From contig NC_051087.1 of NCBI RefSeq assembly GCF_901709675.1, positions 6,653,001 to 6,717,000 on the forward strand: 64,000 nt of DNA, in the 5' to 3' direction. Each line of letters begins with the position of its first letter. The stretch's first letter is position 1. Made by a program: the position numbers and the translations under genes. Shown piece after piece: positions 39,901 through 49,380 of this stretch. Origin of the DNA: Syngnathus acus. Taxonomy: Eukaryota; Chordata; Actinopteri; Syngnathiformes; Syngnathidae. Below the pieces are notes generated by a model that saw only the letters and a list, made by a program, of their open reading frames with translations, was not told the DNA's origin and searched no databases.

Positions 39901-40445
39901 GGATGCAAAAATAAAAAGCAAAACCAAAGAAGAAAGGCAGGAAAAGAACCTGGGGAAAAAAATTAAATGGACATCCCCCTCCCCCCCACCTCCTGACATT
40001 TAACTGTGTGTATATATTTACAGTTTTTTTTATGTGCTCGAGGTTACAAACATCTGACCCTAAAATATATGACTTCCATGCACACTGAGATATTACACAC
40101 TCAGAACAGGCACACACACTTGCGCACTCACACTGGTCAACTAATCCACAATGACACGAGTCATCAGTCAGTCGTATTGATCAGCTTCCCCTTTAACACA
40201 CAAATACACACTCGCTGGGCTGCGCTCTGCTGTCATATACACTCCGTTTGATTGACCCCTCCCCTTCCTCTCAGCTGCGGTATCAGAAGTGCTTGGTGGC
40301 ACGGCCGCTTTCCCAGAAGGCCTGCGGCTCGTCACCGCCGGGCGACTCTGTGTCCCGCCGGGTCTCGACCAGCGTCAAGCGTGGCGTCCTCTCCCTCATC
40401 GACACCCTCAAACAGAAGCGACCCGTCACAGAGTTACCGCAGTGA
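20940..40445 (+). CDS. apbb2: Apbb2, FE65-like adaptor (WW + PTB1 + PTB2)
   Basis: Cytoplasmic/nuclear adaptor whose family binds the NPTY tail of amyloid precursor proteins through PTB2 and other partners through WW and PTB1. Coding exons: 20940-21924, 27498-27742, 28373-28498, 29273-29344, 29613-29663, 31206-31291, 31579-31639, 33493-33639, 33810-33937, 37755-37869, 38021-38108, 38191-38271, 38405-38520, 38711-38890, 40275-40445. Phases join to 883 codons plus stop. In order: N-terminal [11 protein letters not shown] block, [13 protein letters not shown] about 342-371, PTB1 about 545-690, PTB2 about 703-840, C-terminal [20 protein letters not shown]. An in-frame TAA before the ATG fixes the start. 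The N-terminal DVTNRN, LRSSHN and [11 protein letters not shown] blocks, FMGVG.DV..FAFIMD and the C-terminal [10 protein letters not shown] identify APBB2 rather than APBB1 or APBB3. Which teleost paralogue (a or b) cannot be told. Confidence 0.96.
21925..27497 (+). other. apbb2 intron before the WW exon
   Basis: About 5.6 kb with no supported exon. It is AT-rich; the stretch 22750-22950 is dense in TAAT/ATTA cores. No clear transposon was recognised. Confidence 0.5.
27498..27742 (+). CDS. apbb2: apbb2 WW-domain exon
   Basis: It encodes [10 protein letters not shown]..., YYWHIPTG and TQWEKPV, with both signature tryptophans and the aromatic YYW patch, then the [10 protein letters not shown] linker. 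It ends phase 0 at GAG/GTGAGA. WW domains of this family bind proline-rich ligands. Confidence 0.96.
28373..28498 (+). CDS. apbb2: apbb2 linker exon A (42 codons)
   Basis: A phase 0/0 exon between WW and PTB1 reading [19 protein letters not shown] near its start and ending CYF at TTT/GTAAGG. An alternative acceptor nine bases downstream (28382) keeps frame. I do not recall a counterpart in the main human APBB2 isoform. Being a multiple of three, it could be a cassette exon. Confidence 0.7.
29273..29344 (+). CDS. apbb2: apbb2 linker exon B (24 codons)
   Basis: A phase 0/0 exon reading [19 protein letters not shown] then EDKDK, with acceptor TTTTCTGTCCAG and donor AAG/GTGGGG. It continues the linker towards PTB1 and may be alternatively used. 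Confidence 0.72.
29613..29663 (+). CDS. apbb2: apbb2 17-codon exon with GC donor
   Basis: It reads [17 protein letters not shown], aligning with KQPWSDF...GGKINSDIWK of human APBB2. It is followed by AAG/GCAAGT, a consensus GC-type donor. No usable GT donor keeps the frame nearby. The next exon resumes [12 protein letters not shown], so the junction is in phase 0. Confidence 0.88.
31206..31291 (+). CDS. apbb2: apbb2 exon [28 protein letters not shown]
   Basis: Strongly conserved pre-PTB1 segment; acceptor CACCAG, donor AG/GTAAAT, ends phase 2. The next small exon (31579-31639) reads [20 protein letters not shown] with a terminal K and ends phase 0. Confidence 0.94.
33493..33937 (+). CDS. apbb2: apbb2 PTB1 first two exons
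   Basis: Exon 33493-33639 begins [20 protein letters not shown] and ends at GAG/GTGAGG. Exon 33810-33937 encodes [18 protein letters not shown] through [11 protein letters not shown] with donor AG/GTAGGT. They form the N-terminal half of PTB1, which in the family binds nuclear partners such as Tip60 and CP2. Confidence 0.95.
34243..34259 (+). promoter_or_regulatory. CTCF-like motif in apbb2 intron
   Basis: CCACTAGAGGGTGCTGT matches the CTCF core well. It lies in the intron that also holds the SINE and the microexon. Occupancy is unknown. Confidence 0.35.
36275..36586 (+). repeat. tRNA-derived SINE
   Basis: An RNA polymerase III A box (TGGCCTAGTGG, 36284-36294) and B box (GGTTCAAACCC, 36327-36337) sit 32 bases apart in a tRNA-like head. 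A unique body (GGGATGGGTTAAATGCAGAG near 36510) and a tail ending TTTAATCTTTAA follow. Body and tail match a SINE type common in teleost genomes. No clear target duplication was seen. It sits about 265 bases upstream of the apbb2 microexon. Confidence 0.82.
36854..36859 (+). CDS. apbb2: apbb2 6-base microexon (PTB1 Glu-Arg insert)
   Basis: AGAGAG is flanked by CAG on the left and GTAATC on the right. A perfect branch site TACTAAC lies at 36812-36818, followed by a pyrimidine-rich tract. Inclusion between exons 33810-33937 and 37755-37869 keeps frame and changes GRDFAYV to GRERDFAYV. FE65-family genes are known to have a neuron-specific 6-base exon at exactly this place encoding the same insert. 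TCTTCT/TTCTCTTCT motifs on both sides would suit PTBP repression. Confidence 0.85.
37755..38108 (+). CDS. apbb2: apbb2 PTB1 last two exons
   Basis: Exon 37755-37869 reads [20 protein letters not shown] and on to [10 protein letters not shown]. Exon 38021-38108 begins [18 protein letters not shown] and leads to LDLPLQ. Both splice phases agree (1 then 0 then 1). Together they end PTB1 and begin the short PTB1-PTB2 linker. Confidence 0.95.
38191..38890 (+). CDS. apbb2: apbb2 PTB2 exons
   Basis: Exons 38191-38271 ([20 protein letters not shown]), 38405-38520 ([20 protein letters not shown]) and 38711-38890 ([43 protein letters not shown]) encode the core of PTB2. This domain binds the NPTY-containing cytoplasmic tail of APP-family proteins. 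Confidence 0.96.
40275..40445 (+). CDS. apbb2: apbb2 last coding exon
   Basis: It begins [20 protein letters not shown], ends [13 protein letters not shown], then TGA at 40443-40445. The C-terminal helix of PTB2 and the conserved tail are intact. Confidence 0.96.
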   Translation: MRYQKCLVARPLSQKACGSSPPGDSVSRRVSTSVKRGVLSLIDTLKQKRPVTELPQ

Positions 40446-40593
40446 CCGGGAAAGCACCGAGCGCTACCGACTTCCCCCGGCCTTACCCTGCACCCGGTCA
40501 CCATGGTAACTAACTACCCGCATCGCTGCAGAAAGTACCATGGATTCCTGTAACCATGGTAACACAGCCCCTCCGGAGTTTGGTCCTGTTTCA

Positions 40594-40616
40594 CCCCCCC
40601 CCCCCCCCCCCCCCCC
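40594..40616 (+). repeat. C23 homopolymer in apbb2 3' UTR
   Basis: Twenty-three consecutive cytosines 149 bases after the apbb2 stop. Length may be unreliable. Confidence 0.9.
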
Positions 40617-42381
40617 AAAAGCAAACCCCAAGACTCAATCATGCTCATCAGTGTGAGCGTATTTTCAATGTGAGACGGCAAATTGTGAACAGTGTACATA
40701 GAAGCGCCTCGCATCCCCCTCAGGACGGGGCAAGAAAGACGCCGCGGCGTCGATTAGCTGTCGTTATTGCACGTGCTGCAGCATGACCTCGCACACTCGG
40801 CCAAGCTTGTTTCCACCCACCTCGTCAGCGTTTGATGGCGCATCACCGATAGACATCAGTTCCACATAGACATCATCTCGAGCACTGAATTATACGTCAC
40901 CGCCCATTTGGGTGTGGAAAGAGTTGGAGAGATGCAGTTATAGTCTGTCATGCTAAATAAAATGGCAGATTAATTGATGGGATAATCGATTCTAAAAATA
41001 TTTGATAGTAGTCTGTCTGCCTCATCCAATATGGCAAAAGCAAAGATTTTTCGTAGAAACGAGTCAACCTGCTACAGGCGCTGTCTATGTACTTATGTCT
41101 ATGGTCTCCCCCTTGCTCTCACACCTAACAGGCCGAAGACTGTAAAAATGCGCTGGTTAAGGAAGTATGACCATGATGGCTCCAATGAACGAGGATGTGA
41201 ATTAAAAAAAAAAAAAAAAAACATGCCTTCCTCGACATGATCCCGCATGAAACTTCCTTTCCTAAACAAATATTACACTAGAGGCAATACCAGTACACCA
41301 CTGCTGCTTTTACATACTGAAGGAGTCCGAAAAGACAGATCGGCCAAACGGTCAAAAAACAAAACAAAAAAAACGAGCGGTGACTTGTCACCCGAATCGT
41401 CCCCTCACATACTCGCCACTCGGATGATGACGGATGATAGCCATAATGGTGGAGGACGCACGAGACTGAGTGGGGTGACAGAGAGACTGCTGCTTTTGCA
41501 CCCGGCAAACGTGGGCTTGCTACTGCTGCTGGAAGACGTGCTGCTCAGTGTCAGGACCCCAGCAATGTGCTTTTATACTTGTTGCTGTCATTTTATTCAT
41601 ATTGTGAGAAGGAAAAAGAAAAAAGCAAATCCCACTTTTTTTTTTTTAAGTGTTTTGACTTAGGCCATGCAACACATGCTATGAGAAATGAGCACATTCT
41701 TCCCATTGCCATTTTTTTTGTCTGATTGAAATGTGAAATGTATGTACATAGTCTCCATGTAAGGTAACATTTGCCGTTTATTGTTGTCATAAGCTATTCC
41801 TTTCATTTTGAATGCCTTATTTTATTTTATTGATTGCCTTTTATTTCTTTTTTTTATTTTTAAGAACTCACCAAATGGCCAAAGTGTAAAATATAACTTG
41901 TAGATAAGAAAATGAGGAAAGCAAATAATGACTTTTTGGTCACAGTTGTCAATTAAGTTGACGCCTGATAAGCGATTATCTATGCATTCTTTTCATGGCA
42001 AGATTCATTACAAGGCCTTGCATGCCCCAGGACGACCGAGAGAAGATGTATGTACTGAATAGAAATATTTTTATTTTATTTATTCTATTTTATAAAGGTA
42101 TATACTGATTTTATTCATGGAGGCTGGTGAAGTCTCACTTTGACTTATTGTTTCAGTGCTCGCAACGCTCCAACAGGCTCCGCTTTGCAGTAAGGAAAAA
42201 AAAAAGTGCAACTATTAACCAAGAGCTGGAAGTTCTCTGCTGGGGGAGGAGGAGGCTGCAGAGAACTCCCAGTGTCTCAAACAATAACAACAACACACAC
42301 TCCATTTCCTGCCAATGGATGTGTAGGCTCCTGTTTGCTGCTCACCGATTTGTACACATTATCAATGTAACCAATGGTGAG

Positions 42382-42387
42382 AATAAA
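42382..42387 (+). terminator. apbb2 distal poly(A) signal candidate
   Basis: AATAAA on the plus strand, the last canonical signal before the convergent nsun7 gene. Confidence 0.5.
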
Positions 42388-42571
42388 CAGCATCTTAAAA
42401 TGGACTCATCTGTCTGCATCTGATCTGCAACTTGACTGGTTATTTGCTCTCTGACCATGCTTGGAACACAAAACCTTGATCTAAAATCATCTTTCCTTGG
42501 TGAAATGAATGAAAATGTCAACAATTAGTTCCCAGCCCCACATTGTGCTCCTCTTGGTATGCTCGTCTTGG

Positions 42572-42587
42572 CCACCAGGGGACAGTA
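42572..42587 (+). promoter_or_regulatory. CTCF-like site between convergent genes
   Basis: CCACCAGGGGACAGTA resembles the CTCF core CCASYAGRKGGCR and lies between the apbb2 and nsun7 3' ends. Motif match only. Confidence 0.3.
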
Positions 42588-42917
42588 TAATACATGTGTA
42601 TGAAAAGTTGTATTGGTTGTTTGGAGGATAAAGAATGTATGCCAGCGGGTGTTATATTGTCTGTCTACATATGTGGCTGATTTTGTATTACTGCTAAATT
42701 ATTTTACCACTAGAGTGAAAAGGCTAACTACAATGTCACCTGCAATGACACGTCCACTCTAAAGCATTTAATGGCAGCAAGCAACGGTCAGAGAGCTCTG
42801 GTGACAATGTGCATGATTATGATAGTGAGAAATTACAATATGAGCAGTATTCATGTTTTCTTTTCAAATCCTGTTTCAACGTGACTGGCAAAATACATTT
42901 GTTGACATTTTAAATGA

Positions 42918-42923
42918 TTTATT
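42918..42923 (-). terminator. nsun7 poly(A) signal candidate
   Basis: AATAAA on the minus strand only 23 bases after the nsun7 stop codon, implying a very short 3' UTR if used. Confidence 0.5.
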
Positions 42924-42945
42924 TTTGTTCATAATTACATAATTA

Positions 42946-43659
42946 TTATGAGATGAAGTTAAAACTTGACGATGACGATGTAGACCTCTGAACATGCTGG
43001 GATGTGGAGGCTGAAGTCTGCTTGAGGTACGTGTCGCTCTCGCTGTTCATAGAGCTGCAGGTGAACGAAAGGACCAAATCTGACATGATGGCCTCTTCAG
43101 TGGCCATTTCCTCCATGTAGCTCCTCACTGAGCATCCTTCTTTACTCGTAGTTGCCGGTCTCGCATTTGCCTTGTTGGAGTGCGGCCTGTTAGGAGAGGA
43201 ATCTTTTTTAGCAGAGGCTACGGATGACTCCAGCTTGGCTGCTGCATCAAACACGTGGTTGAAAGGTTTAGTGGAGGATATCAGCTTGAGTGTCAGCCGA
43301 GGGATCTTTCTTGCTTTGCTCTTCACTATACGCTTCTTGTGATGTGTCTGTGTTGGTACTTTCTTCTTCCTCTTCTTGTGGCCAGTTGAATGTTGCTCGG
43401 AGATCACCTTGGCGTGTTTGGACTTGATCTTAGGTTTACGTCTTTTCCTCAGCACTTTCCTCTTGCGTCCGGCTTTTCCATCCTCGTCCCCCTCGAGCTC
43501 TACTTCAGCTTTGTCCTTTTCCTGGTCTGAATGTCCCGCAGGATTCTTCTTGTTCTCCTTCTTTGTCTTTGGTTCTCCAGGGAAAATTCCATCCAGGAGA
43601 CCTTTGGCCACTGCCCTCGCCAGCACTTCCTGGACCGTTTCGACCTTAGTTGGATCTGC
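42946..43659 (-). CDS. nsun7: nsun7 last exon (basic C-terminal tail)
   Basis: The acceptor TTTCCAG precedes ADPTKVETVQEVLARAVAKG, which matches the conserved human block. The tail is then Lys/Arg-rich (GRKRKVLRKRRKPKIKSK, KKRKKK) and ends SSSSSFNFIS. The tail is poorly conserved outside its start. Confidence 0.93.
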   Translation of the reverse strand, partial: ADPTKVETVQEVLARAVAKGLLDGIFPGEPKTKKENKKNPAGHSDQEKDKAEVELEGDEDGKAGRKRKVLRKRRKPKIKSKHAKVISEQHSTGHKKRKKKVPTQTHHKKRIVKSKARKIPRLTLKLISSTKPFNHVFDAAAKLESSVASAKKDSSPNRPHSNKANARPATTSKEGCSVRSYMEEMATEEAIMSDLVLSFTCSSMNSESDTYLKQTSASTSQHVQRSTSSSSSFNFIS

Positions 43660-46600
43660 CTGGAAAGCCATTGCTTCAACTCAGGTCTGTTCTACTTGTC
43701 TTTTTCACACACGTATCACAGTCTACCTGGCGAGACAAACGGGCCACGAAGCAGCCGTTGGTGACCGGAGAGGGTTCCAACTTGAAGAACTTGCAGGCTG
43801 CTGTGTCTCCAGACAGAGTGTCTTCAGGGAAAATAGGTCCATTCACCCTGAGGAAGCAACAGCAGTCACGACAGGTAAAAATACATTGGAATATATGGAA
43901 CATGCTTTAAATGTATATATGAAAAGTAAGTGTCACTTTAGACTGCAAATAAGTTACGTCAAGCAAAAAAACGGAAAAATTCAACAGTTCCCTCATCTCA
44001 AGCACATTTTTCTTCTGGCTTAGAGAAAATCCATTATTAAGGTGACCGCCCCATCACTTTCAGTTTAAATGTGTGCCCAAAGGTTTTGTATTGAAGGCAA
44101 AATGCATCGTGAGTGACAGAATCCAACTAGCCGTGAAATCACAATTACGCCGCTTGAAGCGAAATGTGAGGAAGCCAAAGGCAGAAGAACTTCCCTGTAG
44201 ATGGTCGCACACACTTGGCATGGAAGGAGGGACAACATATCTGCATTTTTCTACTTATTATTGTATTTTATTTTATTATTAGAAATGCTAAAAAGAACTA
44301 GCCATTGAACCACAAATTAGTGACAGAGCCACATGACTGTGCGTTTACCTGAATGGCCGCAGTCTGGAGGGAGTGTGTGTTTTTTCCAACACTCTATTCA
44401 CAAGCTGCTCATTTTCCTCGACATACACTGAACGTGTGCAGTAGAGCACGGTCTGAACCTGTGGGACTTGGAAAGAACGATGACAAGGATAAACTATTAG
44501 GAAATAGAACTACGGCATACCATTTACTCAATGGGGTTTGTTCCATTTGACATAGTTGAGGTGTGTTGTGCAAATGTTGCGTTCAGATTCTTAAGAAGGA
44601 AGGCATATTTCTATTTATATAAATGAAAAGGCATGAATGTATTCATGCTTGGAGAGAGAATATCATTCTTTTATTTTATCATATTATTATTGTTACTGTT
44701 ATTATTATTTATTATTATGACACAGGGGGGAAAGTATGAAAAATGTAACCACTGAGTATAGATTTAGGCTTGATGGTTCAAGTGACACAATTCTAATTTT
44801 GGCCAAGGCAGAATAAAAATAAGATTGCATTGAATAGAACATCCCTGGATCGGAATCAGGGTTCAAACAAATGTGGATACAAATCTGATGTGTCGATTGT
44901 GTGCCAATGGCACAGCAGCACATATCAGATATGCCCCCCACAACACCAGATGGAATACACACCTGACATATTTTGAGAAAACCTACTCATGAGAGGATTT
45001 AAGGCATATAGCACTGCAAGCTTGGCTGATTGTTCTAGTCATTGCATCTCATCCATCTTGATTTGTGTGTGCGTGTGTGGGGTGGGGGTTACAGGTTAGA
45101 GCGCGGGCCAGTAGTCTTGCTTGCTGAGTTGTAAGTTTGCTTATGTTGCTCTGGGACACTAAACCACGAGACAAGTCCTGCAGCAGATTCCAGTCTGTCA
45201 AGAAAACAGAAATGTCTATCTAAGCATTTATCCATAGCCTTCTCATTGAGGATAATTGCACACCTCCATGTTCACGGTGGATGATGTCCACAGGATCACT
45301 GAGGGCAGACGACGAGCATTGAGGAAATACCACGATGACCTTTAAACGCTCAATCCCACAGTCCCACTCATCCAGACTGAAGAATGCTTCAGAGAGGACG
45401 CGCACATCTGCAGGGTTTGAGCTTCACATCAAGATCTATTTTATATTTACTTACACGTTCTACCTCATTTATTGCTCACTTTTCACGTCCATGTGTTTCA
45501 GTAGCTCGTGGATGTCCTCAAGTTGTGATGCGGTGTGATCACCACCACACACCAGCACGCCGACTGACATGGTGGTCGCCACGATGGCCATGTGGGCCAC
45601 AGTCAAGGCTGAGAAGGAACCCGCCACCAGGACGTCGGTGCCGTTGAATAAGAGGGGGCATAATGCGCTCACTACCAAGCTTGTGCTCCTGTCCTGCACA
45701 GAGGCACACAACAGCGCGGTGAGTCGTGAATACAAACTCACACTATGGCCAAGTGTCTTTTTTTGTTCCGAAATATTTTTATCTGCATTTCTCATCTAAT
45801 TTCAAGTTCACCAGGAGAAACTATCAAAAAAATGCTACTAATGATAAATCCCGTCATTATACCTCAACTTCAAAATCACATCAGTTACAGTATTTTTGTC
45901 ATACACACTCGTATAGTGGCAAAAAGGGAAAAAACAGGACATCAACAAACGTCATCCAAACTACTCGTCAGGGTCGTGGGTCAAAATCTTAGACTCAACA
46001 GCACTGCAAACTAAAAAGAGTCATCATTTTGCCTCTTCCTCCTTCTTGAAAAAAGGGCTGACAATCGTAAATGTTTAACCTGTTCAATATTTTTGCTCAC
46101 ATTGTTTGTGTTCAACAGCAAGTTGAGCCAAATACATCTCTGACATACAAAAGAAAAAAAAAATGCTCTTTGGGGTCTCCATTAAATGCTAGCTTAGATT
46201 TACTAATAGTCCAGCACACACACGTCACTACCTGTATGTTAAGTTTGTGTGTCGCAGTGAGGTGGTTGAGCTGCTGGGAGCCGAGTAACCTTCGGGGAAG
46301 GATGAATGTGTTGACACAGAGGGGGTCTCGACTGAATGCAGTTTCACCGACTTCAGCCACATGGTCCACCTCGGACATCCCGCAAAGTTGCAACTCCTCA
46401 CATACGTTTTCCACGCTGTTAACCATCAAAAGTGATTATTAGGGTGGACAGTAATTTCTTTACGGTTCCACTTGATGTGTGGATCTGACATTGAAGTCAA
46501 GTCGGACCTGCTTTTGAGAGTGTTGACCCATGCATAAAGAGGAAGACGTCTGGCTTGTTGTTGTTTGCTCCTCACGGGCTCCGACAAAATACAAGAAATA

Positions 46601-48612
46601 CTCCGCAGGCTGTGTTTGACCCTGCAGCGTGCCAGAGAGGCTGCCAGCTTGGTTTTACACCTGACACGCAAGCGTGCATGCGTGAGACACATTTTGGATT
46701 GTCAGATGTAAATGCGTCATCGCATACGCACTTGTGTAGCCTGCTTTCAAGATCTCTCACTTCCTGCTGAGGCTCGTCCCCTTCCTTTGTCAAACGCAAA
46801 CGTGGCATAAAGCTCCGATCGCGGAAGTCACACAGCATCACCATTGCTAGTGGCAGGAGGCCGCGAGGCTGAAAAGAAGATCAAGCAATTGTAATTGTTG
46901 AACAACTTACGATTGTTGACCCAGACCATTTCTCAGGGTAAACAAACAAAAAAAATAATCTATTGTGAAGTCTTAGTTTTGGATAAAACTCTTGCATTTA
47001 ATTCCAATGGATTGCAATGATGTGCACTGTTTAACGAATACATCCACACAAGTGATTCTGTGAGGAGTCGCCATTATTATATTTTTTCTTCAACTTTTAC
47101 CTCCCTGGTGTGCTCGATTGTCACTTTTACAGCAGCAGACTTTAAACCCGTCAGCTTGTTAGTTGCATTTCACTCACCCTCCTCAATGCAGTCGTTTGCT
47201 TTCTCGTACACACTCTCGTTGTCTACGGATGTGTCCTCAGACATGTTTTATTGTGTCATTTACAGATTCCCAGTTGCCTTCGTTACCAATCCATCATTTG
47301 ACAACTGTAACTGGGTCGGCGATATACACAGATGTGAATACAAATGGCCTTTTAAGTCCATCCTTCTTTCCCCCCATTTTCTGCTATGGTGGAGAACGAC
47401 GACGCACGGCTATCTTACGAGGCAGTTTAATGGTCAGTGAGAGTGTCGTTAAAATTGTGTTTGGACTTTTTGTCATACAATATGGGACTCACAATATTCT
47501 GCGCCATGTGGAAGTGGCTGTCCATTAGCATCTCCTCCAGTAACTCTTGGTCTGGTAGCAAAAAACATGTTTATTGAAGAACATACACTCACTGGCTACA
47601 TTAGGTACAAGCGCTCAATACAAGAGCTGAATCAAAATCAGATTAATTGATTTTAAATTAATGGTGGTTACTTTTCCAATGGTGTACATCTGCACTGTAT
47701 CATATTGAGATATGTTTTCATTATTTTGAGTTACTATTATTATGGCTGTTTGTTTTTTGTTTTTTTATAAACATTACAAATCTGTTAATGATATATTAAC
47801 CGTTTTTTTTTTGCAATGCTAGTTTGATAGGACAAACCTTAACATAATGGGAGTCTTATTGTTAGGGCATTTTTAACGGATTTTTGTAAGAATTATGACA
47901 ATATCTAAATACAACCAAAATGTAATTCTACTCATCTGGATTTCAAAATGACACCAACGTGGCATGTTCTCTTCAGACTTGATGCTTCAATATTCGATTT
48001 GCTTATAAAAGAAACTTATAAAAACTTATATATAGGAAATGATCCTAATTTGATGTACATTTGAGAGTGCTGAAGGCTAGCTGGAAGGCCAGATGCTCAA
48101 TTCTCTTGTCTCCGCCTCCCGGCAGAGACAGCGTGTCCGTCTTCTTCTCATAACTCAGAAACTGATGCCTGAGCGGCTTCTCCGTACGTAGATATTGGAA
48201 GATGGCCGCCGCCTGCAGGAAAGCTTGATCTGATGGAGGAAGGATGTCAGAGAGGGTGATAGCTAGGGAGAATAAAGACAAGGATGAAGGGGCAGAATAA
48301 AAGAAGAGGGATGTGATGACAATGCATGGTAAAGCATCATTTTCTTGTGTGAGCCGGAGTTTAGCCTAGAGACGACTTTGGGTGGGAAAATAAATAAATA
48401 CATATATAAATAAATAATGGTTCACTTCTGAATTGCACAACCATGCATTTATTAAGACCATCACACTTCTCTTTTTGCCTATTCACAAAATATTATACAT
48501 CAATTGTCATCGATCATACGTAGATTTTATCTATAGTTGGAGATGAATAATGAATTATCCTCAGCTCGATCTCACCAAGTGGACGAGAGGCAAGTGCCTC
48601 CTTGGCCTCCAT
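42946..48612 (-). CDS. nsun7: Nsun7, putative RNA cytosine-5 methyltransferase
   Basis: NOL1/NOP2/Sun-domain protein; the mouse gene is needed for sperm motility, and human NSUN7 is a putative RNA m5C enzyme. Exons in transcript order: 48612-48576, 48262-48059, 47551-47493, 46868-46732, 46660-46508, 46415-46232, 45693-45480, 45407-45264, 45194-45093, 44466-44349, 43847-43727, 43659-42946. Phases join to 728 codons plus stop, close to the human length. Matches include LAFQLAFSTLKYQE, VMLCDFRDRSF, KTKLAASLARCRVKH, LPLYAWVNTLK, KLEPSPVTNGCF and VLARAVAKGLLDGI. Motif IV Cys is present (FPQCSS, Cys360), but the motif VI catalytic position is Arg423 (YCTRS rather than YCTCS). It is tail-to-tail with apbb2, as in human. 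The first exon is short, and an upstream coding exon cannot be excluded. Confidence 0.95.
44349..44466 (-). CDS. nsun7: nsun7 motif VI exon with Cys-to-Arg change
   Basis: It reads FPQVQTVLYCTRSVYVEENE, where human NSUN7 has VVYCTCSVFPEENE. The Arg codon CGT occupies 44434-44432. The acceptor is the AAG before TCCCACAG, since only that site preserves phase with the previous exon. Donor AG/GTAAAC. Confidence 0.9.
45264..45407 (-). CDS. nsun7: nsun7 motif IV exon
   Basis: It encodes VRVLSEAFFSLDEW, then RLKVIVVFPQCSSSALSDPV and IIHREHG. The PQCSS motif corresponds to PRCSG of human NSUN7. The spacing P-x-C is family-specific, since other NSUN proteins have PCSG. Confidence 0.93.
48059..48612 (-). 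CDS. nsun7: nsun7 first two coding exons
   Basis: Exon 48612-48576 reads MEAKEALASRPL with donor CTTG/GTGAGA, phase 1. Exon 48262-48059 reads AITLSDILPPSDQAFLQAAA and on to LAFQLAFSTLK, resembling VYVMAANIFQ...LSYELAFSALK of human NSUN7. Phase agreement and donor quality support the small first exon. No in-frame stop was seen just upstream, so the N-terminus is provisional. Confidence 0.75.
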
Positions 48613-48744
48613 TAGCTTTTGACACGAGTTGACTATTCCTCTAGTTTGACATCCTTAGTGGAGCTATGCAGAGTGGACAAAGATAGAATGTGGAAGGTGA
48701 CTGAGATGTAAGACACTTCACTTTTACTAACCGTGACCTTATTG

Positions 48745-48955
48745 AGCCACGTGAGCAATTACGACTACTGTTTGTTAAGTGAGCGAAACCCAAGGACTCG
48801 GATTATTGTGGTTTAAATAATCCACCTTTAGTTGTTTGTGAGTGTGAGACTCAGTCTGCAGGCTGCTGAGGGTAATTGGGCTCTTGCTGTTGCAATTAAA
48901 CACCCTCTTGGATTCCTGTGGCATTAATTAGTAATGGTCAGCACAGCAGTACACG
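48745..48955. promoter_or_regulatory. Candidate conserved non-coding element upstream of nsun7
   Basis: Non-repetitive DNA with clustered homeodomain-type cores (GGGTAATTGGGCTC, TTGCAATTAAACACC, GGCATTAATTAGTAATGG). It lacks low-complexity sequence and reads like vertebrate regulatory DNA, but no alignment is available. Confidence 0.25.
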
Positions 48956-49305
48956 TCTTTGTGACCTGCCTCACTCATGACATACACACACGCACACACA
49001 GTATTGATGACATGACTTGACAATGAGGATTAAATTCCAAAATCCACTCACTTCTGATTAAAGTGGATTAATATTAATGCAGAGAAACATTGTGGGTCTA
49101 ATCGGCTTTTACAGCCTTCAAGAATGGTTGGAATGGACCAAATGTGCAAAAATGAAAATGCATGAATATTAAAGATTTTTTTTTTGTTTTGAGCACAGCC
49201 AATGCTGCAGGAGAAGCTTTGGTTCTGGAAGAAGAGGCTACAGGAGATTAGTGTAATCTGCATAAGTGATGATGAGCTATTTAAAATTCTATAGCAGATT
49301 TTTAC

Positions 49306-49380
49306 CTTTGTCATCCACCGTCCTCTCGGCAGAGCAGCACGTTTCCTCCATTCAGCTTTTCTCTATAGAGCTAGAGACCA
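49306..49380 (-). other. nsun7 5' exon candidate
   Basis: Minus-strand sequence ends at ACAAAG/GTAAAAAT, a good donor, about 700 bases upstream of the first nsun7 coding exon. It includes ATGACAAAG before the donor. The left limit is arbitrary. Confidence 0.25.

Larger units (their letters stand above)
40446..42405 (+). other. apbb2: apbb2 3' UTR (predicted)
   Basis: About 1.95 kb between the stop and the last plausible signal, AATAAA at 42382-42387. It includes a C23 run (40594-40616) and A-rich tracts. An earlier AATAAA at 40956-40961 could end a shorter transcript. Confidence 0.5.

Noticed and set aside
43376-44023. 215-codon plus-strand frame over nsun7
   Set aside because: It is antisense to the nsun7 last exons, and its composition mirrors Lys-rich codons.
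44459-44464. CCACAG as the acceptor of the nsun7 motif VI exon
   Set aside because: It breaks phase with the preceding exon. The CCAAG acceptor eight bases upstream restores FPQVQTVLYC.
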